Shown here in pieces: positions 16,784 to 24,931 of a DNA stretch of 64,000 bases. This stretch comes from Eisenbergiella sp963559585 (GTDB lineage: Bacteria; Bacillota; Clostridia; Lachnospirales; Lachnospiraceae). Under the pieces are notes generated by a model, which worked only from the letters and a program-made list of their open reading frames with translations, did not search any database and was not told where the DNA came from. The position numbers and the translations under genes were made by a program. The stretch lies in the NCBI GenBank assembly GCA_963559585.1, contig CAUWLJ010000005.1:4620-68619 (forward strand). Direction: 5' to 3'. The first letter of the stretch is position 1, and every line of letters begins with the position of its first letter.

Positions 16784-17661
16784 TGATTAACCACTTTTTC
16801 ATACTCTTCGCGATATAACCATTCAGCCTCTTTAACACTCCACTCCCGTTCCGGAATTACTTCGCCTGTCTCCCTGTTGACAGCATAACTCATGCTATAC
16901 TGATTGCAAATAAACATAGGTCCATAGCTGTAAGTATAACAAGCCGTGTAATGTGCAAAAACATAATGCAGCTTATCATCTGTCAAACCTTTACAACGGA
17001 ATTGCTTTATGCAAGGCAGTTCTTCGGGAAGCTGATATACGTATACCGACTGTTTCTGCTGAATTGTTCTTGCAACCATCAAATCATAGTCGTAACCATC
17101 TGCCGGATACAAATAATAAAAAAGTGTTTGCGCCGCCTCTTCCTCCGGCATTTTCCCATCTGAAATATTCTCGTTAAAATATTTTTGGATGATTTCTCTT
17201 TCATATTCTTTATTATAAATGACTTCATAACTTTCACCTTTTTTTAGCCATTGACGCTCCAAAAGGATTTCACCTGTTTCTCTGTTGACAGCATAATCCG
17301 TATGATATTCATAGTAATATCCACACGAAAGAGCATCCGTTTCATACTGTGTATAATGTGAAAAAATATAATATCGTTCATCATCTGTTAATTGTTTGCA
17401 TTGCAGCATTTCATGCTGATTATTCTTTTGCTCCGGCGTCTGATATAAGTATACCACTTGTCCCTGTACTACAGCAGAGGTCACTATGGAATCATAATCA
17501 TCGTCACAACCGAAATTTATGTAATGAAAAAGAATCTTTACTGCCTCACCTTCTGTCATTCTGGAAAAATATACATCTTTGACAAAGAACCTTATAAAAA
17601 TTACTAATCCTATTACTATTGCAACGAAAACTAAACTCCTTTTATAAAATACTCTTTTCAT
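16780..17661 (-). CDS. Membrane-anchored protein with two copies of a novel repeat (paralogue 2)
   Basis: Not a family I recognise. The predicted protein of about 293 residues starts MKRVFYKRSLVFVAIVIGLVIFIRF, an uncleaved-looking signal anchor, and the rest should be outside the membrane. It contains two tandem copies of a unit of about 120 residues. Each begins MTEGEA or MPEEEA, passes through a YxYQxPE motif, then LTDDERYYIFSHYTQY or LTDDKLHYVFAHYTAC, then YAVNRETGE followed by an ERxW end. It is a tandem duplicate of the gene at 17729-18661. Both lie in a block of about 40% GC by eye, well below the surroundings, suggesting acquisition or rapid divergence. The ATG at 17661 matches the paralogue's start; six more codons are open upstream. 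Confidence 0.75.
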   Translation of the reverse strand: MKRVFYKRSLVFVAIVIGLVIFIRFFVKDVYFSRMTEGEAVKILFHYINFGCDDDYDSIVTSAVVQGQVVYLYQTPEQKNNQHEMLQCKQLTDDERYYIFSHYTQYETDALSCGYYYEYHTDYAVNRETGEILLERQWLKKGESYEVIYNKEYEREIIQKYFNENISDGKMPEEEAAQTLFYYLYPADGYDYDLMVARTIQQKQSVYVYQLPEELPCIKQFRCKGLTDDKLHYVFAHYTACYTYSYGPMFICNQYSMSYAVNRETGEVIPEREWSVKEAEWLYREEYEKVVNQ

Positions 17662-17728
17662 ATTTCCCCAGTCATGCATCTCTATACTTCTCTATTAACC
17701 GCTTTTCCTCTACTTATATCAAACACAT

Positions 17729-18661
17729 TCACTGACTGACCGCTCTTTTATACTCATCACTATACAACACCATAGGCTCTGTATCATCACTCCATTGCCA
17801 TTCCTGCAGCACTTCGCCTGTCTCCCTATTAACAGCAAAACTTGTAGAATAGGAGGAATGAGTAAAAAAAGGTTCAGCAGTAGATGTGTAATACTCCGTA
17901 TAAAATGAAAAAACATAATATTGCTTATTTTCTGTCAGACCTTCGCATGACAAAATTCTTACATAAGGGTACTCCGCATCTCCCGGAAGCTGATATACAT
18001 ACATCGACTGTTCTCCCTGAACTGTTCTTGCAACCAACGTATCATAATCGTAATAATCACTGTCTGAATACATATAATAAAAAAGTGTCTTTGTCGCCTC
18101 TTCTTCTGTCATTTTCCCATCTGAAATTTTTTCATTAAAATACAACTGAGTAATAACATTTTCATATTCTTTACTATACATCAATTCATACCCTTCATCC
18201 GTCTCTACCCATTGGCGCTCCTGTAAAACTTCACCTGTCTCCTTATTAACAGCATAATCTGTGTGATAATTATAGTCGTATCTATATGAATGAGCATTTA
18301 CTCTATACATCGTATCATGTGCAAAAATATAATATCGTTCATCTCCTGTTAAACCTTTGCTATAGAGCATTTCATTTTCAGCAGGTTCCTGTTCCGGCGT
18401 CTGGTATGTATATACCAAGCCCTCACTTGTCATACCAACTGTCACCATGGAATTGTAATCATAATCTGAATATATGTAATAAAAAACAGCCTTTGCCGCC
18501 TCTTCCTCTGTCATCTTGGAGTTTGATTCATCCCTCTTCTCCACTGTTACCGCTTGCTCTATCATCTTCGCCCTTTGCATGTCTTTGCTAGCAAACCACA
18601 TAAAAATTACTAATCCTATTACAATGGAAGCCGAACTTATTTTATAAACTGCCTCTTTCAT
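17729..18661 (-). CDS. Membrane-anchored protein with two copies of a novel repeat (paralogue 1)
   Basis: Unrecognised family, 310 residues. The N-terminus MKEAVYKISSASIVIGLVIFMWF is a signal anchor. Two tandem units follow. Each starts MTEEEAAK or MTEEEATK, then FYYxYxDxDY and a YTYQTPE or YVYQLPG strand. These are followed by LTGDERYYIFAHDTMY or LTENKQYYVFSFYTEY, then AVNKETGEVLQERQW or AVNRETGEVLQEWQW, and each unit ends with a YxxEYxxxxxQ segment. Aromatic residues are very frequent. The neighbour at 16780 is the same architecture, so the locus carries four copies of the unit. AGGAG is 11 bases before the ATG. Extracytoplasmic location is inferred from the signal anchor. No catalytic residues can be assigned. 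Confidence 0.78.
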   Translation of the reverse strand: MKEAVYKISSASIVIGLVIFMWFASKDMQRAKMIEQAVTVEKRDESNSKMTEEEAAKAVFYYIYSDYDYNSMVTVGMTSEGLVYTYQTPEQEPAENEMLYSKGLTGDERYYIFAHDTMYRVNAHSYRYDYNYHTDYAVNKETGEVLQERQWVETDEGYELMYSKEYENVITQLYFNEKISDGKMTEEEATKTLFYYMYSDSDYYDYDTLVARTVQGEQSMYVYQLPGDAEYPYVRILSCEGLTENKQYYVFSFYTEYYTSTAEPFFTHSSYSTSFAVNRETGEVLQEWQWSDDTEPMVLYSDEYKRAVSQ

Positions 18662-18810
18662 ATTTTGGGTATAACTCCTATGAATCTATTATCCTTCTTT
18701 TCTTCTGTTATTATCACAGGAATCTGACGATCCCTGTCCGCGGTACTCCATCCTCCGCCCGTTGAACACGCAGCACACTCTCCCTGCCAACACTCATTAT
18801 ATCAGAATAT

Positions 18811-18854
18811 AAAGAAAAAGTACAGAACAAAATCGAATGTTTGTTCTGTACTTT
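18811..18854 (-). terminator. Terminator of the ftsEX-ctp operon
   Basis: Twelve-bp perfect stem, AAAGTACAGAAC with GTTCTGTACTTT, followed on the minus strand by TTTTTCTTT, directly after the S41 peptidase gene. Confidence 0.85.
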
Positions 18855-18861
18855 CATTCTT

Positions 18862-20121
18862 TTATTCCTGCCCTTCATCCAGCTTCCCGTTCATCACTTC
18901 CACAGCCTTTTCCAGCTGATTATCCACCTCTTCCTCATAATAGGCTTCCGCGTCAAAGGGTACTTCCACGTCCGGCTCGATCCCTACCTTGTGAATATTG
19001 TTCCCCTTGGGTGTATAATAGCTGCTCACCGTCAGCTTTACGGCGGAGCCGTCCGTGAGGGATATGATCCGCTGCACAATCCCCTTGCCGAAGGTGGTGG
19101 TTCCCACCAGTGTGCCGGTTCCGTAATCCTTTATTGCTCCGGCCAGGATCTCAGAGGCGCTGGCGCTTCCGCTGTCCACCAGAACCACGAGCGGTTCCTT
19201 CATCTCCTTTTGGCCGTCGCAGGTATACTCCGTCCTGTTTCCTGCCTTATCCTCCGTGTAGACGATCAGCCCCTCCGGCAGGAGCTGGCGGGCAATCTCA
19301 CACACGGTAGTCAGGTTTCCTCCCGGATTTCCTCTCAGATCCAGAATCAGCCCCTGCATACCGGAGCCTCTCAGCACGGCCATGGCCTCCACAAACTGAT
19401 CCAGCGTCACCGTGTCAAACTCCGAAATGCGGATATAACCGATCCGGTCGTCCATCATCTTATGCTCCACCGTTGGGCTCTCCACCTTCCTGCGCACCAC
19501 GTCCACCTCCAGGTAGCCGCTCTCTCCTTCCCGGATAATGGTAAGATGCACCGTAGTACCCTCCTCGCCCTTTACCTGGCTGGTCACCTGGGTCAGCTCC
19601 TGCCCCTGTACCTCATTGCCGTCCACCTTGTACAGCAGGTCGCCTGCCCGCAGGCCGCTCTCCTGGGCAGGGGTTCCCTCGATGATTCCGGTAAGCCTGG
19701 GAAGGGAGGTCTCAGGGTCAATTCCAATATAGGCCCCGATCCCGTAATAAATACCCTCTGTTTTCTCCTGGATTGCCTCCAGCTCCTCCGGGGAGTAGTA
19801 GACAGAATAAGGATCGCCCAGGGCCTCCACCAGCCCGCCGTAGACCCCCTTTTCCAGGGTGGCCTCATCCACATCCTCCAGGTAATATTCGTGTATGGTA
19901 TCCTCCAGCACCTTCAGCTTGTTCATGACGGCTGCATTGGCCACGCTGTCCTGTGCGCCGTTCTCACTGCCGCCCTCTTCCTGGGATGCCGCCTGTCTGG
20001 CTGTGGACATCTGTATCAGCTCCCAGGCCGCACTGCCCAGATAAACGCCTCCCAGTACCAGCGCCACAGCCAGCACCCCTGTCAATACTCCTCCCCAGAA
20101 GCTTTTCCTGTTCTTCATCAC
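18862..20121 (-). CDS. S41 family C-terminal processing peptidase
   Basis: Membrane-anchored serine protease of the CtpA/CtpB family, acting outside the membrane. The 419-residue protein has an N-terminal anchor (GGVLTGVLAVALVLGGVYLG). A PDZ domain follows (GIGAYIGIDPETSLPRLTGIIEGTPAQESGLRAGDLLYKVDG, about residues 115-200). The tail-specific protease core comes next: DLRGNPGG, the catalytic serine in VDSGSASASEILAGA, and the catalytic lysine in GTTTFGKGIVQ. A peptidoglycan-binding domain is not evident. It follows the M23 hydrolase gene after 105 bp and ends at a strong terminator. Its operon with ftsE, ftsX and the hydrolase suggests a role in processing divisome or wall-hydrolase proteins. 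Confidence 0.93.
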   Translation of the reverse strand: MMKNRKSFWGGVLTGVLAVALVLGGVYLGSAAWELIQMSTARQAASQEEGGSENGAQDSVANAAVMNKLKVLEDTIHEYYLEDVDEATLEKGVYGGLVEALGDPYSVYYSPEELEAIQEKTEGIYYGIGAYIGIDPETSLPRLTGIIEGTPAQESGLRAGDLLYKVDGNEVQGQELTQVTSQVKGEEGTTVHLTIIREGESGYLEVDVVRRKVESPTVEHKMMDDRIGYIRISEFDTVTLDQFVEAMAVLRGSGMQGLILDLRGNPGGNLTTVCEIARQLLPEGLIVYTEDKAGNRTEYTCDGQKEMKEPLVVLVDSGSASASEILAGAIKDYGTGTLVGTTTFGKGIVQRIISLTDGSAVKLTVSSYYTPKGNNIHKVGIEPDVEVPFDAEAYYEEEVDNQLEKAVEVMNGKLDEGQE

Positions 20122-20226
20122 CAGTTACCAACCTTTCTGTCCCGAGCGGAAGCGTTTTGTATGCGTTACGGCCCACTGGCAGGCCAGTAAACCGTAACGA
20201 ACCATTCCTTTACAATATACAACCCG

Positions 20227-21474
20227 TTATTTTAAATAATTCCAGGGATTCACATAATTTCCGTTCAGTCTCACGCTGAAATGCAGATGAGGGCCCGTGG
20301 AACGTCCCGTACTTCCCACCGCAGCGATCTGCTCTCCCTTGGATACCGTCTGACCGGAGGATACATACAGCTTGGAAGCGTGCATATAGATGGTATACAG
20401 TCCATCCCCATGGTTAATCATGACATAATTACCCATGGAGCTGTTGTAGGAAGCATCCACCACCGTGCCGCTGTAGGCCGCCATGATGGGCGTTCCCGAC
20501 GCGGCCGCAAAATCCACACCGTTGTGAAACTTCTGCACACCCAGGGTAGGGTGCATCCGATTGCCGTAGTCACTGGATACCCTCTTATAGGAGGCAAGGG
20601 GCATCTGGAACATGCCGCCGTCATAGGTTACTTTGGGCTTATTCAGCTCCTCCAGCTGCTTTCTTTCAGCCTCTGCAGCTTTCTCCAGTGCGGCTATTGT
20701 GCTGTTCTGCAGGGCAATATCCGCCTCATATTCCCTGATAGCGGCTTCCTTATTGTTAATATCGCCCTGGAAGGCATTGATCTGCTGTTCCTTTTCTGAG
20801 ATCAGCGTCTCAAGCGCCGCTTCCTCCTTCTCCACCTTGTCACGGGCTTCCTCCAGGACCTCACGTTCCTCCTCCAGAGCCTTCTTGCAGGCCTCCACCA
20901 GCTCCCGGTTCATCTGATACTCATTGAACTGCTCCTGATCGTAGGTGGTCATCTGCTCGACATAATCTGCCCGATTCAGAAGCTCTCCCAGGCTGGAGGA
21001 TGTAAGAAGAAGCTCCAGATAGTTTCTGGAGCCCTGCTCATAGGAATACTGAATACGCACCTTCATGGCGTCATACTGCTCTTCCTCCCGCTTCAGCGCC
21101 TCCGCAAGCTCCGCCTCCGTCTGCTCTATCTCCTCCTCTTTTTCAGCAATCATGCCCTTCAGCTCCGTGATCCTGTCCTGGATTTCATTCAGGTTTCCAT
21201 CCAGCTGAACCACATAGGCCTCCAGGTCATTCTTACTGTCCTCCAGCTCATCCACCATCTTCTGAATGTTGGAGATGTTGGACTGCATCTGCTTCTTCTC
21301 CTCCTGAGCCTGGCTGATGGCGTTCTCCTTCTCCTTAATGCTCTGCTCCAGCTCTCCGGCTGTCGCCGCGGTACCGGAAAGCTCCAAAGCCCCCCACATG
21401 AAAAGGATTCCGGCACACAGGGCCGCTTTCTTCTGCCTCCCGGACAGCAGTTTTTCTTTCCTGTTTCCTCTCAT
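20227..21474 (-). CDS. M23 peptidoglycan hydrolase with coiled-coil domain (FtsEX effector type)
   Basis: Secreted protein of 415 residues with a signal peptide (KAALCAGILFMWGALELSGTAATA). A long coiled coil (about residues 40-255) rich in Glu, Gln and Lys heptads follows. The C-terminus is an M23 LytM domain with metal ligands in GNRMHPTLGVQKFHNGVDF and GPHLHFSVRLNG and the central YTIYMHAS. This architecture matches EnvC/PcsB-like hydrolases whose coiled coil is gripped by FtsX so that ATP hydrolysis by FtsE activates wall cleavage at division. The gene lies directly after ftsX (30-bp gap), strong context for that role. Unlike PcsB of streptococci, the catalytic domain is M23 and not CHAP. 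CAGGAGATAAG precedes the ATG. Confidence 0.93.
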   Translation of the reverse strand: MRGNRKEKLLSGRQKKAALCAGILFMWGALELSGTAATAGELEQSIKEKENAISQAQEEKKQMQSNISNIQKMVDELEDSKNDLEAYVVQLDGNLNEIQDRITELKGMIAEKEEEIEQTEAELAEALKREEEQYDAMKVRIQYSYEQGSRNYLELLLTSSSLGELLNRADYVEQMTTYDQEQFNEYQMNRELVEACKKALEEEREVLEEARDKVEKEEAALETLISEKEQQINAFQGDINNKEAAIREYEADIALQNSTIAALEKAAEAERKQLEELNKPKVTYDGGMFQMPLASYKRVSSDYGNRMHPTLGVQKFHNGVDFAAASGTPIMAAYSGTVVDASYNSSMGNYVMINHGDGLYTIYMHASKLYVSSGQTVSKGEQIAAVGSTGRSTGPHLHFSVRLNGNYVNPWNYLK

Positions 21475-21504
21475 CTTATCTCCTGTTTTGAAACGATCAC
21501 ACCA

Positions 21505-22410
21505 TCAGACGCGCAGATGCTTGCGCACGGTGGTAAAGCTTCCCAGAAAACCGATTCCCACTCCAATCAGAATCACTACCGGCATCAGCGTCCTGTACAC
21601 CTGGTTCACCGGAAGGAATTCCAGAAAGCCGGACAAAACGGAAAATCTGGTTCCGATATACTGCAGCGTATTGTTATATAAAAAGTAAATGGTCACCAGC
21701 GGAATCACGGATCCCAGCGCACCGATCAGGATACCCTCGATCACAAAAGGGGCGCGCACAAAAAAGTCGGTGGCTCCAATGTATTTCATGATCCCGATTT
21801 CTTCTTTTCTCACCGATATGCCGATCATAACCGTATTGCTGATCAGGAATACAGACACCAGCAACAGGATCACAATGATCGCGCCCGACGCATAAGCCAC
21901 CAGTGCATTTACGCCGGTCAGCGTGGTAGCCGCCAGCGCGGACTTGTTCACCGACCGGATCTCCGGAATGGCTTCCAGATACTCCACCAGCTCCTCCTGT
22001 CTGGCAATGTCGGACATATAGATTTCATAGCTGGCGCAGTTTTCCAACGGGTTGTCGCCCTCCGGAAAGCCGTCCCTGTACTCCTCGGGAATAAACTCCT
22101 CCTTATACGTTTCCCACGCCTGCTGTGCAGAGGTAAACTCCACCTTGGATACTTCTTCCCTTTCCTCTATCCTGGCCCCAATCGCAGCCATCTGCTCCTC
22201 GGTAGTCCCCTCCTGGAAAAAGATGGTGACGCTCACCCCCTCCTCCGCCGAATGTACAATATTCTGAAAATTCAGAATCACTGCATAGAAAAGTCCCAGA
22301 ATAAACAGACAGGCGCTGATGGTTGCCAGCGAAGCCAGTGAAAACCATTTGTTTCGGAAAATGTTGATAATGCCCTGCTTCAGGGTATAAAAAAATGTAC
22401 TAATTCTCAT
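21505..22410 (-). CDS. ftsX: Cell division ABC permease FtsX
   Basis: Membrane component of the FtsEX complex that transmits ATP-driven conformational changes to extracellular wall hydrolases. The 301-residue length is typical. There is a short cytoplasmic N-terminus, a first transmembrane helix (LASLATISACLFILGLFYAVIL), an extracellular domain of about 110 residues (VSVTIFFQEGTTEEQMAAI to NPLENCASYEIYMSD), then three helices in the FtsX-type permease core (ASGAIIVILLLVSVFLISNTV, ALGSVIPLVTIYFLY, LMPVVILIGVGIGFLGS). It overlaps ftsE by 11 bp and is followed by the M23 coiled-coil hydrolase it probably controls. Confidence 0.96.
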   Translation of the reverse strand: MRISTFFYTLKQGIINIFRNKWFSLASLATISACLFILGLFYAVILNFQNIVHSAEEGVSVTIFFQEGTTEEQMAAIGARIEEREEVSKVEFTSAQQAWETYKEEFIPEEYRDGFPEGDNPLENCASYEIYMSDIARQEELVEYLEAIPEIRSVNKSALAATTLTGVNALVAYASGAIIVILLLVSVFLISNTVMIGISVRKEEIGIMKYIGATDFFVRAPFVIEGILIGALGSVIPLVTIYFLYNNTLQYIGTRFSVLSGFLEFLPVNQVYRTLMPVVILIGVGIGFLGSFTTVRKHLRV

Positions 22411-23140
22411 CTATGTATTCACCCTTTTCTTCGTCACTGACAATGACGCCCTTCTTCATTGTAATGACCCTCTTACGCATCTCATTAACGATCTCACGGT
22501 TGTGGGTCACCACCAGAATGGTTGTTCCTCCCTCGTTGATCTTTTCCAGAAGCTTCATGATCTCCCAGGAGTTCTTGGGATCCAGATTTCCGGTGGGCTC
22601 GTCTGCAAGCAGAATCGGCGGCTTATTGATCAGAGCCCTGGCCAGCGCCACCCTCTGCTGCTCCCCGCCGGAAAGCTGCTTGGGCTTCGCCTTATATTTT
22701 CCGGCCAGTCCTACGGTAGCCAGAATAGCGGGAACATTCTTACGGATCTCCCTGGTGGGAACCTGGATGATGCGCTGGGCAAAAGCCACATTTTCATACA
22801 CATTCCGATCCTTGAGCAGACGGAAATCCTGGAATACGATTCCGATATTTCTCCGATACCTGGGGATCTGGCTGTGCTTCAGCTCCACCACATTCTGCCC
22901 GTTCACCAGAATGGTTCCCGATGTGGGGGTAAGCTCGCGCAGAAGAAGCTTGATCAGTGTGGATTTTCCGGAACCGCTGTCTCCCACAATAAATACAAAC
23001 TCCCCTTTTCTGACACGCAGGTTCACCCCATTCAGTGCGGGAGCTCCCGTTGCATAGCTTTTGCTCACCTTATCCAGCACGATAAGGGAACCGTCATCCT
23101 TAATTCTCCGTTTTGTCCTCTTTGAACCCAAAAGTCCCAA
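22400..23140 (-). CDS. ftsE: Cell division ATP-binding protein FtsE, TTG start
   Basis: Cytoplasmic ABC ATPase partner of FtsX. Motifs in order are Walker A GDSGSGKSTLIKLLL, the Q-loop VFQDFRLLKDRNVYENVAFA, signature LSGGEQQRVALARAL, Walker B ILLADEPTGNLDP and the switch histidine in VVTHN. The 246-residue protein carries about 16 extra residues (GLLGSKRTKRRIKDDG) ahead of the usual IVLDKVSKSY start. No in-frame ATG exists near the canonical start; GAGAGG lies six bases before the TTG at 23140, so TTG is the best candidate. A C-terminal extension after the switch region ends EEKGEYIDEN and overlaps ftsX by 11 bp. Confidence 0.95.
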   Translation of the reverse strand: MGLLGSKRTKRRIKDDGSLIVLDKVSKSYATGAPALNGVNLRVRKGEFVFIVGDSGSGKSTLIKLLLRELTPTSGTILVNGQNVVELKHSQIPRYRRNIGIVFQDFRLLKDRNVYENVAFAQRIIQVPTREIRKNVPAILATVGLAGKYKAKPKQLSGGEQQRVALARALINKPPILLADEPTGNLDPKNSWEIMKLLEKINEGGTTILVVTHNREIVNEMRKRVITMKKGVIVSDEEKGEYIDEN

Positions 23141-23197
23141 AGCTGCACCTCTCCATTCTGTCTGCCTGCCGCCGCTTCCCCGTCCCTCTCACAGATG

Positions 23198-23226
23198 GGC
23201 CCCGGTGCACCTTCTGCATCGGGGCC
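23198..23226 (-). other. Intergenic hairpin upstream of ftsE
   Basis: GGCCCCGGTGCA (23198-23209) pairs with TGCATCGGGGCC (23215-23226) with one wobble and a 5-nt loop. There is no U-run. It separates the PucR-type regulator gene from ftsE and may be a weak terminator or processing site. Confidence 0.5.
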
Positions 23227-23247
23227 GGGCCGTGTGGAAGCAGCAGC

Positions 23248-24336
23248 TTAATAATCGAAGGTTTCCATATACTTCATGTATTTCACCACCATCAGGGCAA
23301 TCTTGAAGGTAATTGCATCCTCAAAAATCCGAAGGTCGAGCCCGGTACTTTTCTGCAGCTTGTCCAGCCGGTACACCAGGGTGTTCCTGTGAATGAAAAG
23401 CTGTCTGCTCGTCTCAGACACATTCAGATTGTTCTCAAAAAACTTGTTGATGGTGACAAGCGTTTCTTCATCAAAATCATCCGGGCTCTTACCCCCGAAG
23501 ATTTCCTTGATGAACATTCTGCAAAGCGGGATGGGAAGCTGATAAATCAGCCTTCCTATACCCAATTCATTGTATGCGATAATGTTCCTTTCGTCAAAGA
23601 AAATTTTTCCCACATCCAGAGCCATTTTGGCTTCCTTATAGGAACGGCTGACCTCCTTGATCTCCCTGACGATGGTTCCGTAGGCGATCCGCGTATCCTC
23701 CACGCCCTCTCTCTTCAGGAAATCGCTGATGGCGGCCGCGGTCTTTTCAATCTCCTTCGCGGCATCCGCCTCCACCAGCTCCTTCACCACGATCACATTG
23801 TTTTCATCCACCGCCGTGATAAAATCCCGGCTGTTGTTCCCGAAGCCTGAACGCATCAGCTCCAGTACATTGTTCTCCTTCGCACTGCCCGACTCGATCA
23901 GCAGCGTAACCCGGGCCGTATCCACAGGGATATGCAGCTTCTTGGCCCGGCTGTAAATATCCACCAGCAGAAGGTTGTCCAGAAGCAGGTTCTTGATAAA
24001 ATTATCCTTATCGAACCGCTCCTTGTAGGCCACCAGAAGGCTCTGGATCTGGAAGGCCGCCATCTTGCCGATCATGTATACATCCTCTCCGGCCCCGCCT
24101 GCCACCAGGATATACTCCAGCTGTGTCTCGTCAAATATTTTAAAAAACTGGTATCCCTGAACCTCCTGGCTGTCCGCCGGAGACTCTGCAAAATCCTGGG
24201 CCGCCCCCACGCAGCGCTCCATTTCCTCCGATGTAGCGGCAATCGCCTTACCGTCCACATCCACCACGCACAGCTCCACTCTGGCTATGCTGCGCAAACC
24301 GTCAATCGTACTCTGCAAAATCTGATTCGATATCAT
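23248..24336 (-). CDS. PucR/CdaR-type helix-turn-helix transcriptional regulator
   Basis: Likely DNA-binding regulator of 362 residues. The N-terminus (MISNQILQSTIDGLRSIARVELCVVDVDGKAIA) resembles the sugar-diacid-recognition sensor domain. The middle (about residues 150-280) has a GGDEF-like degenerate fold seen in this family (ARVTLLIESGSAKENNVLELMR, TRIAYGTIVREIKEVSRSYKEAKMAL). The C-terminus is the PucR HTH (FFENNLNVSETSRQLFIHRNTLVYRLDKLQKSTGLDLR). It precedes ftsE by 107 bp on the same strand. Regulation of ftsEX by it is suggested only by position. This family is also abbreviated CdaR but is unrelated to the YbbR protein at 3437. Confidence 0.88.
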   Translation of the reverse strand: MISNQILQSTIDGLRSIARVELCVVDVDGKAIAATSEEMERCVGAAQDFAESPADSQEVQGYQFFKIFDETQLEYILVAGGAGEDVYMIGKMAAFQIQSLLVAYKERFDKDNFIKNLLLDNLLLVDIYSRAKKLHIPVDTARVTLLIESGSAKENNVLELMRSGFGNNSRDFITAVDENNVIVVKELVEADAAKEIEKTAAAISDFLKREGVEDTRIAYGTIVREIKEVSRSYKEAKMALDVGKIFFDERNIIAYNELGIGRLIYQLPIPLCRMFIKEIFGGKSPDDFDEETLVTINKFFENNLNVSETSRQLFIHRNTLVYRLDKLQKSTGLDLRIFEDAITFKIALMVVKYMKYMETFDY

Positions 24337-24507
24337 TTTGCCCCTCTCCTTCTCCTATGCAATTTACACAAAATTTCCAATTCTCTCCGAAATTGCCTGA
24401 AACTATACCCAGTTATCATTTTAAAGGAAAAGTACAAATAAATCTATAGAAATCTCAAAAAATTTATGCAGTTAGTGGAAGGATCCGGTTTTTCCAACAG
24501 GGTGTGA

Positions 24508-24677
24508 GCCTCCGGCGTTTCCGGGGATGGCTGGGGCAGGTTCTCTGCGGGGCACGCTCCCGCTCGTCAAAAACGCAGCGGTACTAGGGCCGCATAAGAC
24601 GCAGCCCAAGTGCCGGCGTTTTTGAGACGGCCTCCGCAGAAAATCCTGTCCCAGCCATCCCCGGAGACACCGGAGGC
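24508..24677. repeat. 170-bp long palindromic element (MITE-like)
   Basis: Outer imperfect arms 24508-24549 and 24634-24677 share the GGGATGGCTGGG/CCCAGCCATCCC core and GCCTCCGG/CCGGAGGC ends. A second hairpin nested inside has AAAAACGC (24569-24576) with GCGTTTTT (24616-24623), continuing imperfectly through GCGGTACT and AAGTGCCGG. The whole folds as one long cruciform and holds no ORF. The flanks of the 24337-24931 gap contain the 5' region of the regulator and about 250 bp after the element in which I see no supported gene. Confidence 0.8.
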
Positions 24678-24931
24678 GCCATATGTATGGGAAAACCGGA
24701 ACGATTACACAAGAAGGGAGTTGGAGTATTAGATTTTACAGTAACGATGGGGAAAGGTTGTCGATGTGGCATTTGCGCAGCTAATTCTTTGGCGATGTGT
24801 TGTTTTGAACGGGAAACTGAATTTCCATCTTCTTTCCCTGCCTGTAATCTTATTTTTTCCGCAGACAGAGCGGCACATAACGCAGCCTCCATTGCCTTCG
24901 TGCCCGGCCTGCCGCAAAAGCCGCCTATGAA

